DNA of 5,881 bases from Candidatus Thermokryptus sp. (GTDB lineage Bacteria > Bacteroidota > Ignavibacteria > Kryptoniales > Kryptoniaceae). How positions within the stretch are numbered: position 1 is the stretch's first letter; every line of letters begins with the position of its first letter. Of this stretch, positions 1 to 5,549 are shown one piece after another. Below the pieces are notes generated by a model that saw only the letters and a list, made by a program, of their open reading frames with translations, had not been told where the DNA came from and made no database searches. The translations under genes were made by a program, and so were the position numbers. The DNA lies in the NCBI GenBank assembly GCA_028276305.1, contig JAPYWO010000102.1, positions 1 through 5,881 of the forward strand, read 5' to 3'.

Positions 1-934
1 CATACATGACATGCGTATTTCTCCCCTCTGGTTCAAGGAAAATTTGATGTCTCTCTTTATCCCTGAATCTATAAACCTTGTCCTCTATTGACGGACAATA
101 TCTTGGACCGCGACCCTTGATTAAGCCAGTAAAGAGAGGTGACCTATCAAAACCTTTTTCAAGGATTTTATGTGTTTCCTCGTTCGTATAGGTTAAATAA
201 CAGGGAATTTGGTCTTTTATGATTTCCTTCGTTTGAAAGGAAAACGGTTCTGCATCAGGGTCACCGGGCTCAATTTGAACCTTTGAATAATCAACTGTCC
301 TGGCATCAATCCTGGGCGGGGTTCCAGTTTTTAACCTCCCACTAACAAAACCGAGCTTTTCCAAACATTCAGTTAAACCTGTTGCTGCTGGCTCACCAAA
401 TCTCCCTCCAACCCTACTTATAAGCCCTGTGTACATTTTCCCGTTTAAAAAGGTCCCAGCTGCTATTATAAGTGCCTTGCAAGCGATCTTTATATCAAGC
501 CCTGTTCTCACACCGACAACTTTCCCATTCTCAACAAAGATTTCCGTCACCATATCTTGCATTATGTCAAGCCCTTCTTGCGCCTCAACCCTTCTTCTTG
601 CTTCAATTGAGTATTGTTCCCTGTCATTTTGAGTCCTAAGAGACCAAACAGCCGGTCCCTTTGATTTATTCAAAACTCTATACTGTATTGCAGTTGCATC
701 GGCTATTTTACCTATTTCTCCACCAAGAGCATCAATTTCGCGAACGAGATGTCCCTTAGCCGTTCCTCCAACAGCGGGATTGCAGGACATACGACCAATT
801 GCGGTTATATCCATAGTCATCAAAAGCGTCTTCATCCCCATTCTCGACGAAGCAAGGGCAGCCTCAATCCCAGCATGCCCTCCGCCGACGACTATCACAT
901 CGTAAATTTCATCTATTGTTGGATTTATCACCAT
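1..934 (-). CDS. mnmG: MnmG (GidA), tRNA U34 carboxymethylaminomethyl-modifying FAD enzyme, partial (N-terminal half)
   Basis: FAD-dependent subunit of the cytoplasmic MnmE-MnmG complex, which adds the aminomethyl or carboxymethylaminomethyl group to C5 of wobble uridine 34 in tRNAs reading NNA/NNG codons. The visible 311 residues start with the FAD-binding Rossmann motif (VVGGGHAG, about 15-22). They continue with RMSCNPAVGG (Cys51), a GHLVREIDALGG stretch, GRLKTGTPPRIDAR, IPCYLTYTNEETH (about 243-255), GPRYCPSIEDK (Cys280) and FLEPEG. Cys51 and Cys280 align with E. coli Cys47 and Cys277, the two cysteines implicated in catalysis in this family. The family is about 620-630 aa, so about half is missing beyond the left edge; no frameshift is seen. 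The start is the ATG at 932-934, with an in-frame TGA three codons upstream excluding anything longer. A weak GTGAG stands in for a Shine-Dalgarno site. The gene lies 47 bp after mnmE on the same strand, so the two are probably co-transcribed. The gap carries a parS palindrome. Confidence 0.97.
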   Translation of the reverse strand, partial: MVINPTIDEIYDVIVVGGGHAGIEAALASSRMGMKTLLMTMDITAIGRMSCNPAVGGTAKGHLVREIDALGGEIGKIADATAIQYRVLNKSKGPAVWSLRTQNDREQYSIEARRRVEAQEGLDIMQDMVTEIFVENGKVVGVRTGLDIKIACKALIIAAGTFLNGKMYTGLISRVGGRFGEPAATGLTECLEKLGFVSGRLKTGTPPRIDARTVDYSKVQIEPGDPDAEPFSFQTKEIIKDQIPCYLTYTNEETHKILEKGFDRSPLFTGLIKGRGPRYCPSIEDKVYRFRDKERHQIFLEPEGRNTHVMY

Positions 935-961
935 TTTTTTTCAACTCACTTTGTTTTAAAA

Positions 962-977
962 TGTTTCACGTGAAACA
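962..977. promoter_or_regulatory. parS: parS centromere site (ParB-binding palindrome)
   Basis: The 16-mer TGTTTCACGTGAAACA is a perfect 8+8 palindrome and matches the bacterial parS consensus (TGTTNCACGTGAAACA), here in its fully symmetric form. ParB binds parS, loads as a CTP-dependent clamp, spreads to neighbouring DNA and, with ParA and SMC, segregates the origin region. The site fills much of the 47-bp space between the mnmE stop (982) and the mnmG start (934). A random exact 16-bp match is very unlikely, and mnmE-mnmG commonly lies near rsmG-parA-parB by the origin, so context supports the call. The parA/parB genes themselves are not in the window. I saw no second copy here. Confidence 0.93.
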
Positions 978-981
978 CTTT

Positions 982-2379
982 TTACTTCCCAATGCAAAAC
1001 TTTGAAAATATGTTGTTCAAGATATCATCAGTTGTAACTTCACCTATTATCTCTCCAAGGTGATTTAACCCTGCTCTTAAATCAACCGCCACAAGGTCAC
1101 CGCTCATTCCCTGTTCAAGGGATTTCAAAGCGAAAAGCAAGCTTTGTTTCGCCCTTAAAAGCGCATCCCTATGTCTTACATTTGTTACGACAACACTTGC
1201 CTCCGCCCGATTCATCCCCAAAAACGATTGCTCAACCATAAGCTTTTTAAGTTTTTCAAGCCCAAACCCGGTCAAAGCAGAAATGTAAACCACCGGAAAA
1301 TCAACCATAATCTTCATGTCCATATTCGGTCTCTTGCCATCAAGCAAATCAACTTTATTGAAAACAATTATACATCTTTTTGACTCATCCACGGCAAAAT
1401 TTAAAACACGATGATAAATCCTCACATCTTCTTCGTTTATCTCATTTGTTGAATCAATGACAAGCAAAATCATATCCGCCCTTTTAAGTTGTTCTTCGGT
1501 TCTTCTCACACCTTCGCGTTCAACTATATCAAATGTCTCCCTTAAACCAGCAGTATCAACGATTCTGAAAAGGACACCTTCAATGTTCAAACTCTCTTCA
1601 ATTACATCTCTCGTCGTCCCAGGGATTTCGCTCACGATTGCTCTATTCTCATTTAAAAGTGCGTTCAACAAACTTGACTTCCCAGCATTTGGTTTCCCCG
1701 CAATTACAACTTTTATCCCTTCGCGGTAAATTTTGCCGAATTTGAATGTCTCAATTAATTCGTCTATTTCAGCGATGGCGTTTTTTATTTTCTCAGCAAG
1801 TTGAGGTTTATCAACAAACTCAAGGTCCTCATCAGCAAAATCAAGTTCAAGCTCAACCAAAGAGCAAAGATTTATAAGGTCTTCCCTCATTTTCTTTATC
1901 TTCTTAGAAAGAGCACCCTCAAGTTGTGAAAGAGAACTTTGATAAGCAAGTTCCGTAGCTGACCTTATAAGATCAGCTACGGCTTCGGCTTGTGAGAGAT
2001 CTATTTTCCCGTTTAAAAAAGCTCTTTTTGTAAATTCACCCGGTTGAGCAAGTCGGGCGCCAGCTTCAAGAACTGTTTCAAGAACTTTTCTTGTGACGAG
2101 AATTCCTCCATGACAGCTTATCTCAACGGTATCTTCACCCGTATAAGAATACGGCGCCTTGAAAACAGTTGCAACCACATAATCAACAACATTGCCTTCA
2201 CTATCAACTATCTTGCCATAATGAGCGGTGTGTGTTTTGACTTCCGCAAGTTTCCTCTTCCCAACAAAAATTTTATCGGCAATTTTTATAGCATCCTTTC
2301 CACTTATCCTTATCACTGAAATTCCTGCTTCCCCAATTGCGGTTGAAATCGCCGCAATTGTATCCTCAAGATATTTCAT
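982..2379 (-). CDS. mnmE: MnmE (TrmE), tRNA U34-modifying GTPase
   Basis: Potassium-activated GTPase that dimerises and works with MnmG to modify U34 of tRNAs, using a folate-bound one-carbon unit. The 465 residues match the family's usual 450-465. Layout: N-terminal TrmE domain (about 1-120, with YTGEDTVEISCHGG near 79-92, part of the folate-binding region), then a helical domain. The G domain is inserted within the helical domain: P-loop GKPNAGKS (228-235), switch TTRD (255-258), DTAGL (275-279), NKVD (341-344) and SAL (367-369). The protein ends in the hallmark FCIGK with Cys462, the conserved C-terminal CxGK motif. All key motifs are intact. I chose the ATG at 2377-2379. A TTG four codons upstream (2389-2391) would give 469 aa, and neither start has a clear Shine-Dalgarno site. 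It is transcribed divergently from the efflux operon and is followed after 47 bp by mnmG. In many genomes jag/yidC/rnpA lie upstream of mnmE; here that place is taken by the efflux operon. Confidence 0.97.
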   Translation of the reverse strand: MKYLEDTIAAISTAIGEAGISVIRISGKDAIKIADKIFVGKRKLAEVKTHTAHYGKIVDSEGNVVDYVVATVFKAPYSYTGEDTVEISCHGGILVTRKVLETVLEAGARLAQPGEFTKRAFLNGKIDLSQAEAVADLIRSATELAYQSSLSQLEGALSKKIKKMREDLINLCSLVELELDFADEDLEFVDKPQLAEKIKNAIAEIDELIETFKFGKIYREGIKVVIAGKPNAGKSSLLNALLNENRAIVSEIPGTTRDVIEESLNIEGVLFRIVDTAGLRETFDIVEREGVRRTEEQLKRADMILLVIDSTNEINEEDVRIYHRVLNFAVDESKRCIIVFNKVDLLDGKRPNMDMKIMVDFPVVYISALTGFGLEKLKKLMVEQSFLGMNRAEASVVVTNVRHRDALLRAKQSLLFALKSLEQGMSGDLVAVDLRAGLNHLGEIIGEVTTDDILNNIFSKFCIGK

Positions 2380-2414
2380 CGGTTTGTTCAATCTTTTGTG
2401 CGGAATTTGTTTTC

Positions 2415-2461
2415 AATTTAAAAAACAAAATGGTTAAAATCAAGATGAACTGATTAGTCAA
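2415..2461 (-). promoter_or_regulatory. Candidate mnmE promoter(s), minus strand
   Basis: Two overlapping sigma-70-like arrangements face mnmE. One has TTGATT (2438-2443), a 17-bp spacer and TAAATT (2415-2420). The other has TTGACT (2456-2461, the left arm of the operator palindrome), 17 bp and TTTAAC (2433-2438). Each -10 box matches only four of six consensus bases, so this is a weak prediction in AT-rich DNA. If the second is real, mnmE transcription would share its -35 region with the TetR operator. Confidence 0.35.
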
Positions 2462-2500
2462 AATTTGACTTTTTGGTCAAAATGTATTATATTAGGTCAA
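2456..2500. promoter_or_regulatory. Putative TetR-family operator cluster (GTCAA repeats)
   Basis: A perfect 7+1+7 palindrome, AGTCAAAATTTGACT, spans 2456-2470 and covers the -35 box of the rightward promoter. A second inverted repeat shares its right arm: TTTGAC, 6 bp, GTCAAA (2464-2481). The GTCAA element occurs three times in the same orientation, starting at 2457, 2476 and 2496. The spacings are 19 and 20 bp, close to two helical turns, so repeats would fall on the same DNA face. TetR-family repressors typically bind palindromes in their own promoters, and a tetR-type gene begins 25 bp after the last repeat. That this protein binds here is inference. Confidence 0.6.
2465..2493 (+). promoter_or_regulatory. 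Promoter of the tetR-efflux operon
   Basis: A -35 box TTGACT (2465-2470; five of six consensus) is followed by a 17-bp spacer and a -10 box TATATT (2488-2493; five of six), with a TG at 2483-2484. Transcription would start near 2500, giving a leader of about 25 nt. The -35 box is inside the 2456-2470 palindrome and the spacer holds another GTCAA element, so repressor binding would occlude RNA polymerase. Confidence 0.65.
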
Positions 2501-2510
2501 GCAAAAATAA

Positions 2511-2515
2511 AAGGA
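2511..2515 (+). promoter_or_regulatory. Ribosome binding site supporting a TTG start
   Basis: AAGGA lies 9 nt before the TTG at 2525-2527. It is the main support for initiating the repressor gene at this non-ATG codon; the next in-frame Met is residue 36, inside the DNA-binding domain, and would destroy it. Confidence 0.6.
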
Positions 2516-2524
2516 TAAACGAAT

Positions 2525-3163
2525 TTGGCAAAGTCAAAAAGAAGAGAAATAATCAAGGAAAGACACAAGCAGGAGATAATTGAATCCGCACTGCATCTTT
2601 TCGGCACAAAAGGTTATAAAAACACAACGATGGAGGAAATAGCTGAGCACGCACAATTCAGTAAAGGAGCCATATATTTTTATTTCAAAAGCAAAAAACA
2701 ACTGTTTGACGAAATTCTCACAGACCTTTTTGATAAAATCCAATCGCTTGCGGAAGAGGCGAAAAAACTAAGGGGTAACGCCAGGGATAGGTTGAGATTT
2801 TATGCATCTGAAATTATAAAATTTTTCCTAACCGAGAGCAAATTTTCATTTCATGTTATGATGCAAGCGATCATGCAAATGGAAACGGATGAAAAGGAGA
2901 TGACCAGAAACTATGTTCTAAATCGGTTATCAAACATCTCAAAAATTTTAACTGATATAATTAAGGCGGACATAAAAAGTGGGAAACTTAAAAACATTGA
3001 CCCAAACCTTGTCGTCATGGCGTTTAATGGGATGCTAAGGGATGTCATATATGGTTGTTTAACAAATGAAAATATAAGTGCAAACCCAGATCAAATAGTT
3101 GATTCAATAATTGAGATCATATTTGATGGAATTTCCAAAAATAAAAAAGAAGCCGAAAGATGA
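2525..3163 (+). CDS. TetR/AcrR-family transcriptional regulator of the efflux operon
   Basis: Ligand-responsive DNA-binding repressor, most likely of its own operon. The 212 residues fit the family (about 190-220). A basic N-terminal tail (MAKSKRREIIKERHK) leads into the TetR_N helix-turn-helix domain: EIIESALHLFGTKGYKNTTM (about 17-36), EEIAEHAQFSKGAIYFYFKSKKQLF (about 37-61). The recognition helix region SKGAIYFYFKSK is a near-canonical family signature. Residues from about 65 onward are the helical ligand-binding and dimerisation domain, which is too variable to name a ligand. The start is TTG at 2525-2527 with AAGGA upstream. The stop TGA (3161-3163) overlaps the ATG of the next gene (3160-3162) as ATGA, so the repressor and channel are translationally coupled. 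The promoter region carries GTCAA repeats suited to autoregulation. By position it resembles regulators of the AcrR type, but orthology to a named one cannot be claimed. Confidence 0.92.
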   Translation: MAKSKRREIIKERHKQEIIESALHLFGTKGYKNTTMEEIAEHAQFSKGAIYFYFKSKKQLFDEILTDLFDKIQSLAEEAKKLRGNARDRLRFYASEIIKFFLTESKFSFHVMMQAIMQMETDEKEMTRNYVLNRLSNISKILTDIIKADIKSGKLKNIDPNLVVMAFNGMLRDVIYGCLTNENISANPDQIVDSIIEIIFDGISKNKKEAER

Positions 3164-4476
3164 GAAATTTAATTTTGTTAATTTTTTTACCAATTTATTT
3201 GCTCGCACAAAAGAATGTCCTCACACTTGAAGATGCGATTAAAATCGCACTTGAAAACAGCAATCAAGTTAAACTAGCACAGCTTGAAATTTTAAAGTCG
3301 GACGAGAAACTTGTTGAGGCAAGGTCTGCTTTAATTCCGAGGATAAGCGCATCGGGAAGTTATTCAAGATATTTGAAAAAACCCGTACTTTTCCTCCCGC
3401 CTGATTCGCCTTTCGGAAGAATGACGGGTGGGGTAATTGAAATTGGATTTGATAACTCATATCTTGGTGCGATTTCATTACAAATGCCTCTCTTTTCTTG
3501 GAATCTTTATGCTGGAATAAGGTCTGCCTTGAAAGGCAAATCTTTGGCTGAACAAGCATATAAATCCGTCACGCTAAAAACAATTGCAGATGTTAAAAAA
3601 GCTTTTTACGGTGCTCTTCTCGCCAGGGAAAACTACAAGATAACAAAGATGAGGGTTGACCTCGCCCAGGATAATTTAAAAAATGTTGAGAAGATGTACC
3701 GCCAAGGAATCGCTTCCGAATACGACTACATCAGCGCGCAGGTTCAATATCAAAACCTTTTACCTTTGCTAATTCAGGCAGAAAATAACCTTGAACTTGC
3801 AAAGAACGCCCTAAAACTTGTGCTTGGCATAGATGTCAAGGAAGACATTGAAATTGAAGGCGAGATGAAAGTTGACAGTTTAATTGGCGTTGATTATGCA
3901 ACTTCCTTGAAAGACCTTTATGAGAAAAATCCAGATTTAAAGCAAGCCGAGTTACAAGTTGAGCTTTCACGAGAAATTGTCTCGCTTGAGGTATCGGGTC
4001 ATTTACCATCGCTATTTTTAACTGGGAACTTACAATATCAAGCACAGGCGAACGATTTTAACTTTAACCAATATCGTTGGATCAGGACGACATTCATCGG
4101 CTTGCAGATTCAGATACCTATTTTCAACGGTTTTGGCACACAAGCAAGGGTTGATCAGGCGCAAGCATCGTTCCAACAAGCAATTGAGAGGCTAAACTTT
4201 ACAAAACAAGCGCTTGAAAATGAGCTCAAAAACACCATTTACAGAATTGAACAATCGGGTCGTAGAATTGAATCACAAAAAAGGGCTGTTGAACTTGCTG
4301 AACTTGGATATAAAATTGCAAGGAAAAGATTTGAAAGTGGCGTCGGAACCCAACTTGAGGTAAGCAATGCGGAGGTGAACCTTGCACAAGCGCGCTTAAA
4401 TTATTTACAGGCAATTTACGATTACCTAATCGCGATGAGCGACCTTGAAAAATTAACCGGTAAAACAAATTATTAA
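3160..4476 (+). CDS. TolC-like outer-membrane efflux protein (OEP family)
   Basis: Outer-membrane channel that forms the exit duct of a tripartite exporter; the family works as a trimer of beta-barrel plus long periplasmic alpha-barrel. The 438 aa match the usual 420-480. The N-terminus is a signal peptide (MRNLILLIFLPIYLLA, probable cleavage after Ala16). LTLEDAIKIALENS follows (about 21-34), the typical start of the mature OEP fold. The two internal OEP repeats are visible. Each has long heptad-rich helices (about 123-215 and 327-435) and an alternating beta segment: YLGAISLQMPLFSW (101-114) and FIGLQIQIPIFNGFGTQARV (312-331). RQGIASEYDYISAQVQ (181-196) and FESGVGTQLEVSNAEVNLAQ (391-410) are the matching repeat motifs. 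The gene overlaps the regulator by 4 bp and is followed by the adaptor gene, whose ATG is 12 nt beyond this stop. There is no lipobox, unlike OprM-type channels. The substrate is unknown. Confidence 0.95.
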   Translation: MRNLILLIFLPIYLLAQKNVLTLEDAIKIALENSNQVKLAQLEILKSDEKLVEARSALIPRISASGSYSRYLKKPVLFLPPDSPFGRMTGGVIEIGFDNSYLGAISLQMPLFSWNLYAGIRSALKGKSLAEQAYKSVTLKTIADVKKAFYGALLARENYKITKMRVDLAQDNLKNVEKMYRQGIASEYDYISAQVQYQNLLPLLIQAENNLELAKNALKLVLGIDVKEDIEIEGEMKVDSLIGVDYATSLKDLYEKNPDLKQAELQVELSREIVSLEVSGHLPSLFLTGNLQYQAQANDFNFNQYRWIRTTFIGLQIQIPIFNGFGTQARVDQAQASFQQAIERLNFTKQALENELKNTIYRIEQSGRRIESQKRAVELAELGYKIARKRFESGVGTQLEVSNAEVNLAQARLNYLQAIYDYLIAMSDLEKLTGKTNY

Positions 4477-4478
4477 TT

Positions 4479-4484
4479 GGAGGG
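4479..4484 (+). promoter_or_regulatory. Strong ribosome binding site for the adaptor gene
   Basis: GGAGGG lies immediately before AAAAATG, with the core GGAGG five nt from the ATG at 4489. It decides the start: the in-frame TTG at 4477 overlaps this site and cannot be the initiator that uses it. Confidence 0.85.
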
Positions 4485-4488
4485 AAAA

Positions 4489-5526
4489 ATGAAGAAGTTA
4501 AACCTATATGTAATTTTGTTAGTTGGATTAATTTTTATCGTCGGTTGCGCATCAAAAAAGGAAAACACTAACAATACAAATAACGAAGAAGTAATACCTG
4601 TCAAAGCTGTAAAAGCTCAAAAGAAAACCTACGATATCATCCTTGAGTACGCTGGTACGGTTGAGCCGTATCAAAAAGCCAGGATAGGAGCACAGATGTC
4701 AGGGACGATTGAGAAAATTTATGTCAATGAAGGTGACTTCGTAAAGGCGGGTCAAATTCTCGTTCAGATGAACACACAACAGTTAACTCAAGCGAAAATT
4801 CAGTTTGAACTTGCACAATCTGATTACAATCGCATGAAATCCCTCTTTGAAACCGGTTCAATTCCTGAGCAACAACTTGAAAGAGCAAAGGCAAATTATG
4901 AGAGCGCAAAAGCATCTTATGAACTGATACTTTCAAACACACAAATTCGCGCACCGTTTGATGGAATAGTCACAGAAAAACTGATGAATGAAGGAGAGGT
5001 CTTTACACTTATGCCCGGGGCTGGAGGTGGACCTGGAATAGTTACTTTGATGAGGATTGATATAGTTAAAATAAAATTAAGCATCGCTGAGAAGGACTTT
5101 CCATTGATAAAGTTAAATCAGCCAGCTGAGGTGCAAGTTGATGCCTATCCTGATAAGGTCTTCCTTGGAAAGATCGTTCAGAAAAATCCAGCTCTTAGCT
5201 CAGTCAGCAGGACATTTACCGCCGAAGTTGAAGTGCCAAATCAAGGTCTTTTACTTAGACCGGGAATGTTCGCCAGAGTTAAAATAAAAGTTGGGCAAGG
5301 TCAGGGGGTGATAATACCTGAATCGGCGCTCGTACCGCTACCTGGGTCAAATGTAAATTATGTTTTCGTTTTAAAAGGTGATACTGCAAGGAGAAGAAAT
5401 GTAACGATTGGAAGAAAATTTGATGGTGAGGTTGAGGTTTTAAGTGGTGTAAATGAAAACGAACTCGTTGTCACAACTGGTCAAACGAAATTAGCCGACG
5501 GAATAAAAGTAAAAATTGTTGAATAA
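4489..5526 (+). CDS. RND efflux periplasmic adaptor lipoprotein (membrane fusion protein, HlyD/AcrA type)
   Basis: Periplasmic adaptor that couples the inner-membrane RND pump to the TolC-like channel. At 345 aa it is on the short side for AcrA/MexA-type adaptors (about 350-400). It begins with a lipoprotein signal peptide ending in the lipobox IVGC (Cys20, predicted lipidated), then an Asn-rich linker (about 24-34). Next come the first half of the barrel-sandwich (lipoyl-like) domain (about 52-97, GAQMSGTIEKIYVNEGDFVKAGQ) and a short alpha-helical hairpin (about 98-150). The second lipoyl half (TQIRAPFDGIVTEKLMNEGE, about 151-170) has the classic IRAPFDG motif. A beta-barrel domain (about 195-270, with LLLRPGMFARVKI) and a membrane-proximal region (about 275-345) follow. 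A glycine-rich stretch, PGAGGGPG (176-183), follows the second lipoyl half. The start is the ATG with GGAGGG upstream. The pump gene follows after 23 bp. Confidence 0.95.
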   Translation: MKKLNLYVILLVGLIFIVGCASKKENTNNTNNEEVIPVKAVKAQKKTYDIILEYAGTVEPYQKARIGAQMSGTIEKIYVNEGDFVKAGQILVQMNTQQLTQAKIQFELAQSDYNRMKSLFETGSIPEQQLERAKANYESAKASYELILSNTQIRAPFDGIVTEKLMNEGEVFTLMPGAGGGPGIVTLMRIDIVKIKLSIAEKDFPLIKLNQPAEVQVDAYPDKVFLGKIVQKNPALSSVSRTFTAEVEVPNQGLLLRPGMFARVKIKVGQGQGVIIPESALVPLPGSNVNYVFVLKGDTARRRNVTIGRKFDGEVEVLSGVNENELVVTTGQTKLADGIKVKIVE

Positions 5527-5535
5527 AAATTTTTA

Positions 5536-5541
5536 AGGAGG
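5536..5541 (+). promoter_or_regulatory. Consensus ribosome binding site for the RND pump gene
   Basis: A full AGGAGG ends 8 nt before the ATG at 5550-5552, within the 23-bp gap after the adaptor stop. No promoter or terminator is apparent in this gap, consistent with one operon. Confidence 0.85.
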
Positions 5542-5549
5542 GTTGAAAA

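Noticed and set aside
749..973. Plus-strand open frame of 74 codons running over the start of mnmG.
   Set aside because: It is antisense to the highly conserved MnmG N-terminus, lacks a recognisable protein signature and ends inside the parS palindrome; a shadow frame.
962..985. Rho-independent terminator: the palindrome is followed by a short T run on the plus strand and TTTT on the minus strand.
   Set aside because: The hairpin would have no loop, the T runs are short, and the sequence matches parS exactly, which explains it better.
2380..2391. TTG at 2389-2391 as the mnmE start (469 aa).
   Set aside because: The ATG four codons downstream is a better initiator, fits the usual family N-terminus, and the TTG has no ribosome site to favour it. 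It remains possible.
2228..2437. Plus-strand open frame of 69 codons crossing the mnmE start into the control region.
   Set aside because: It is mostly antisense to the conserved TrmE N-terminal domain, with no ribosome site or family resemblance.
2392..2524. DnaA boxes or a replication origin in the AT-rich intergenic region, prompted by the nearby parS.
   Set aside because: No TTATCCACA-like 9-mers were seen; the AT-rich repeats are explained by the promoter and GTCAA operators.
4477..4488. TTG at 4477-4479 as the adaptor start.
   Set aside because: It overlaps the GGAGGG ribosome site that serves the ATG at 4489, and would add four residues before a normal lipoprotein signal peptide.
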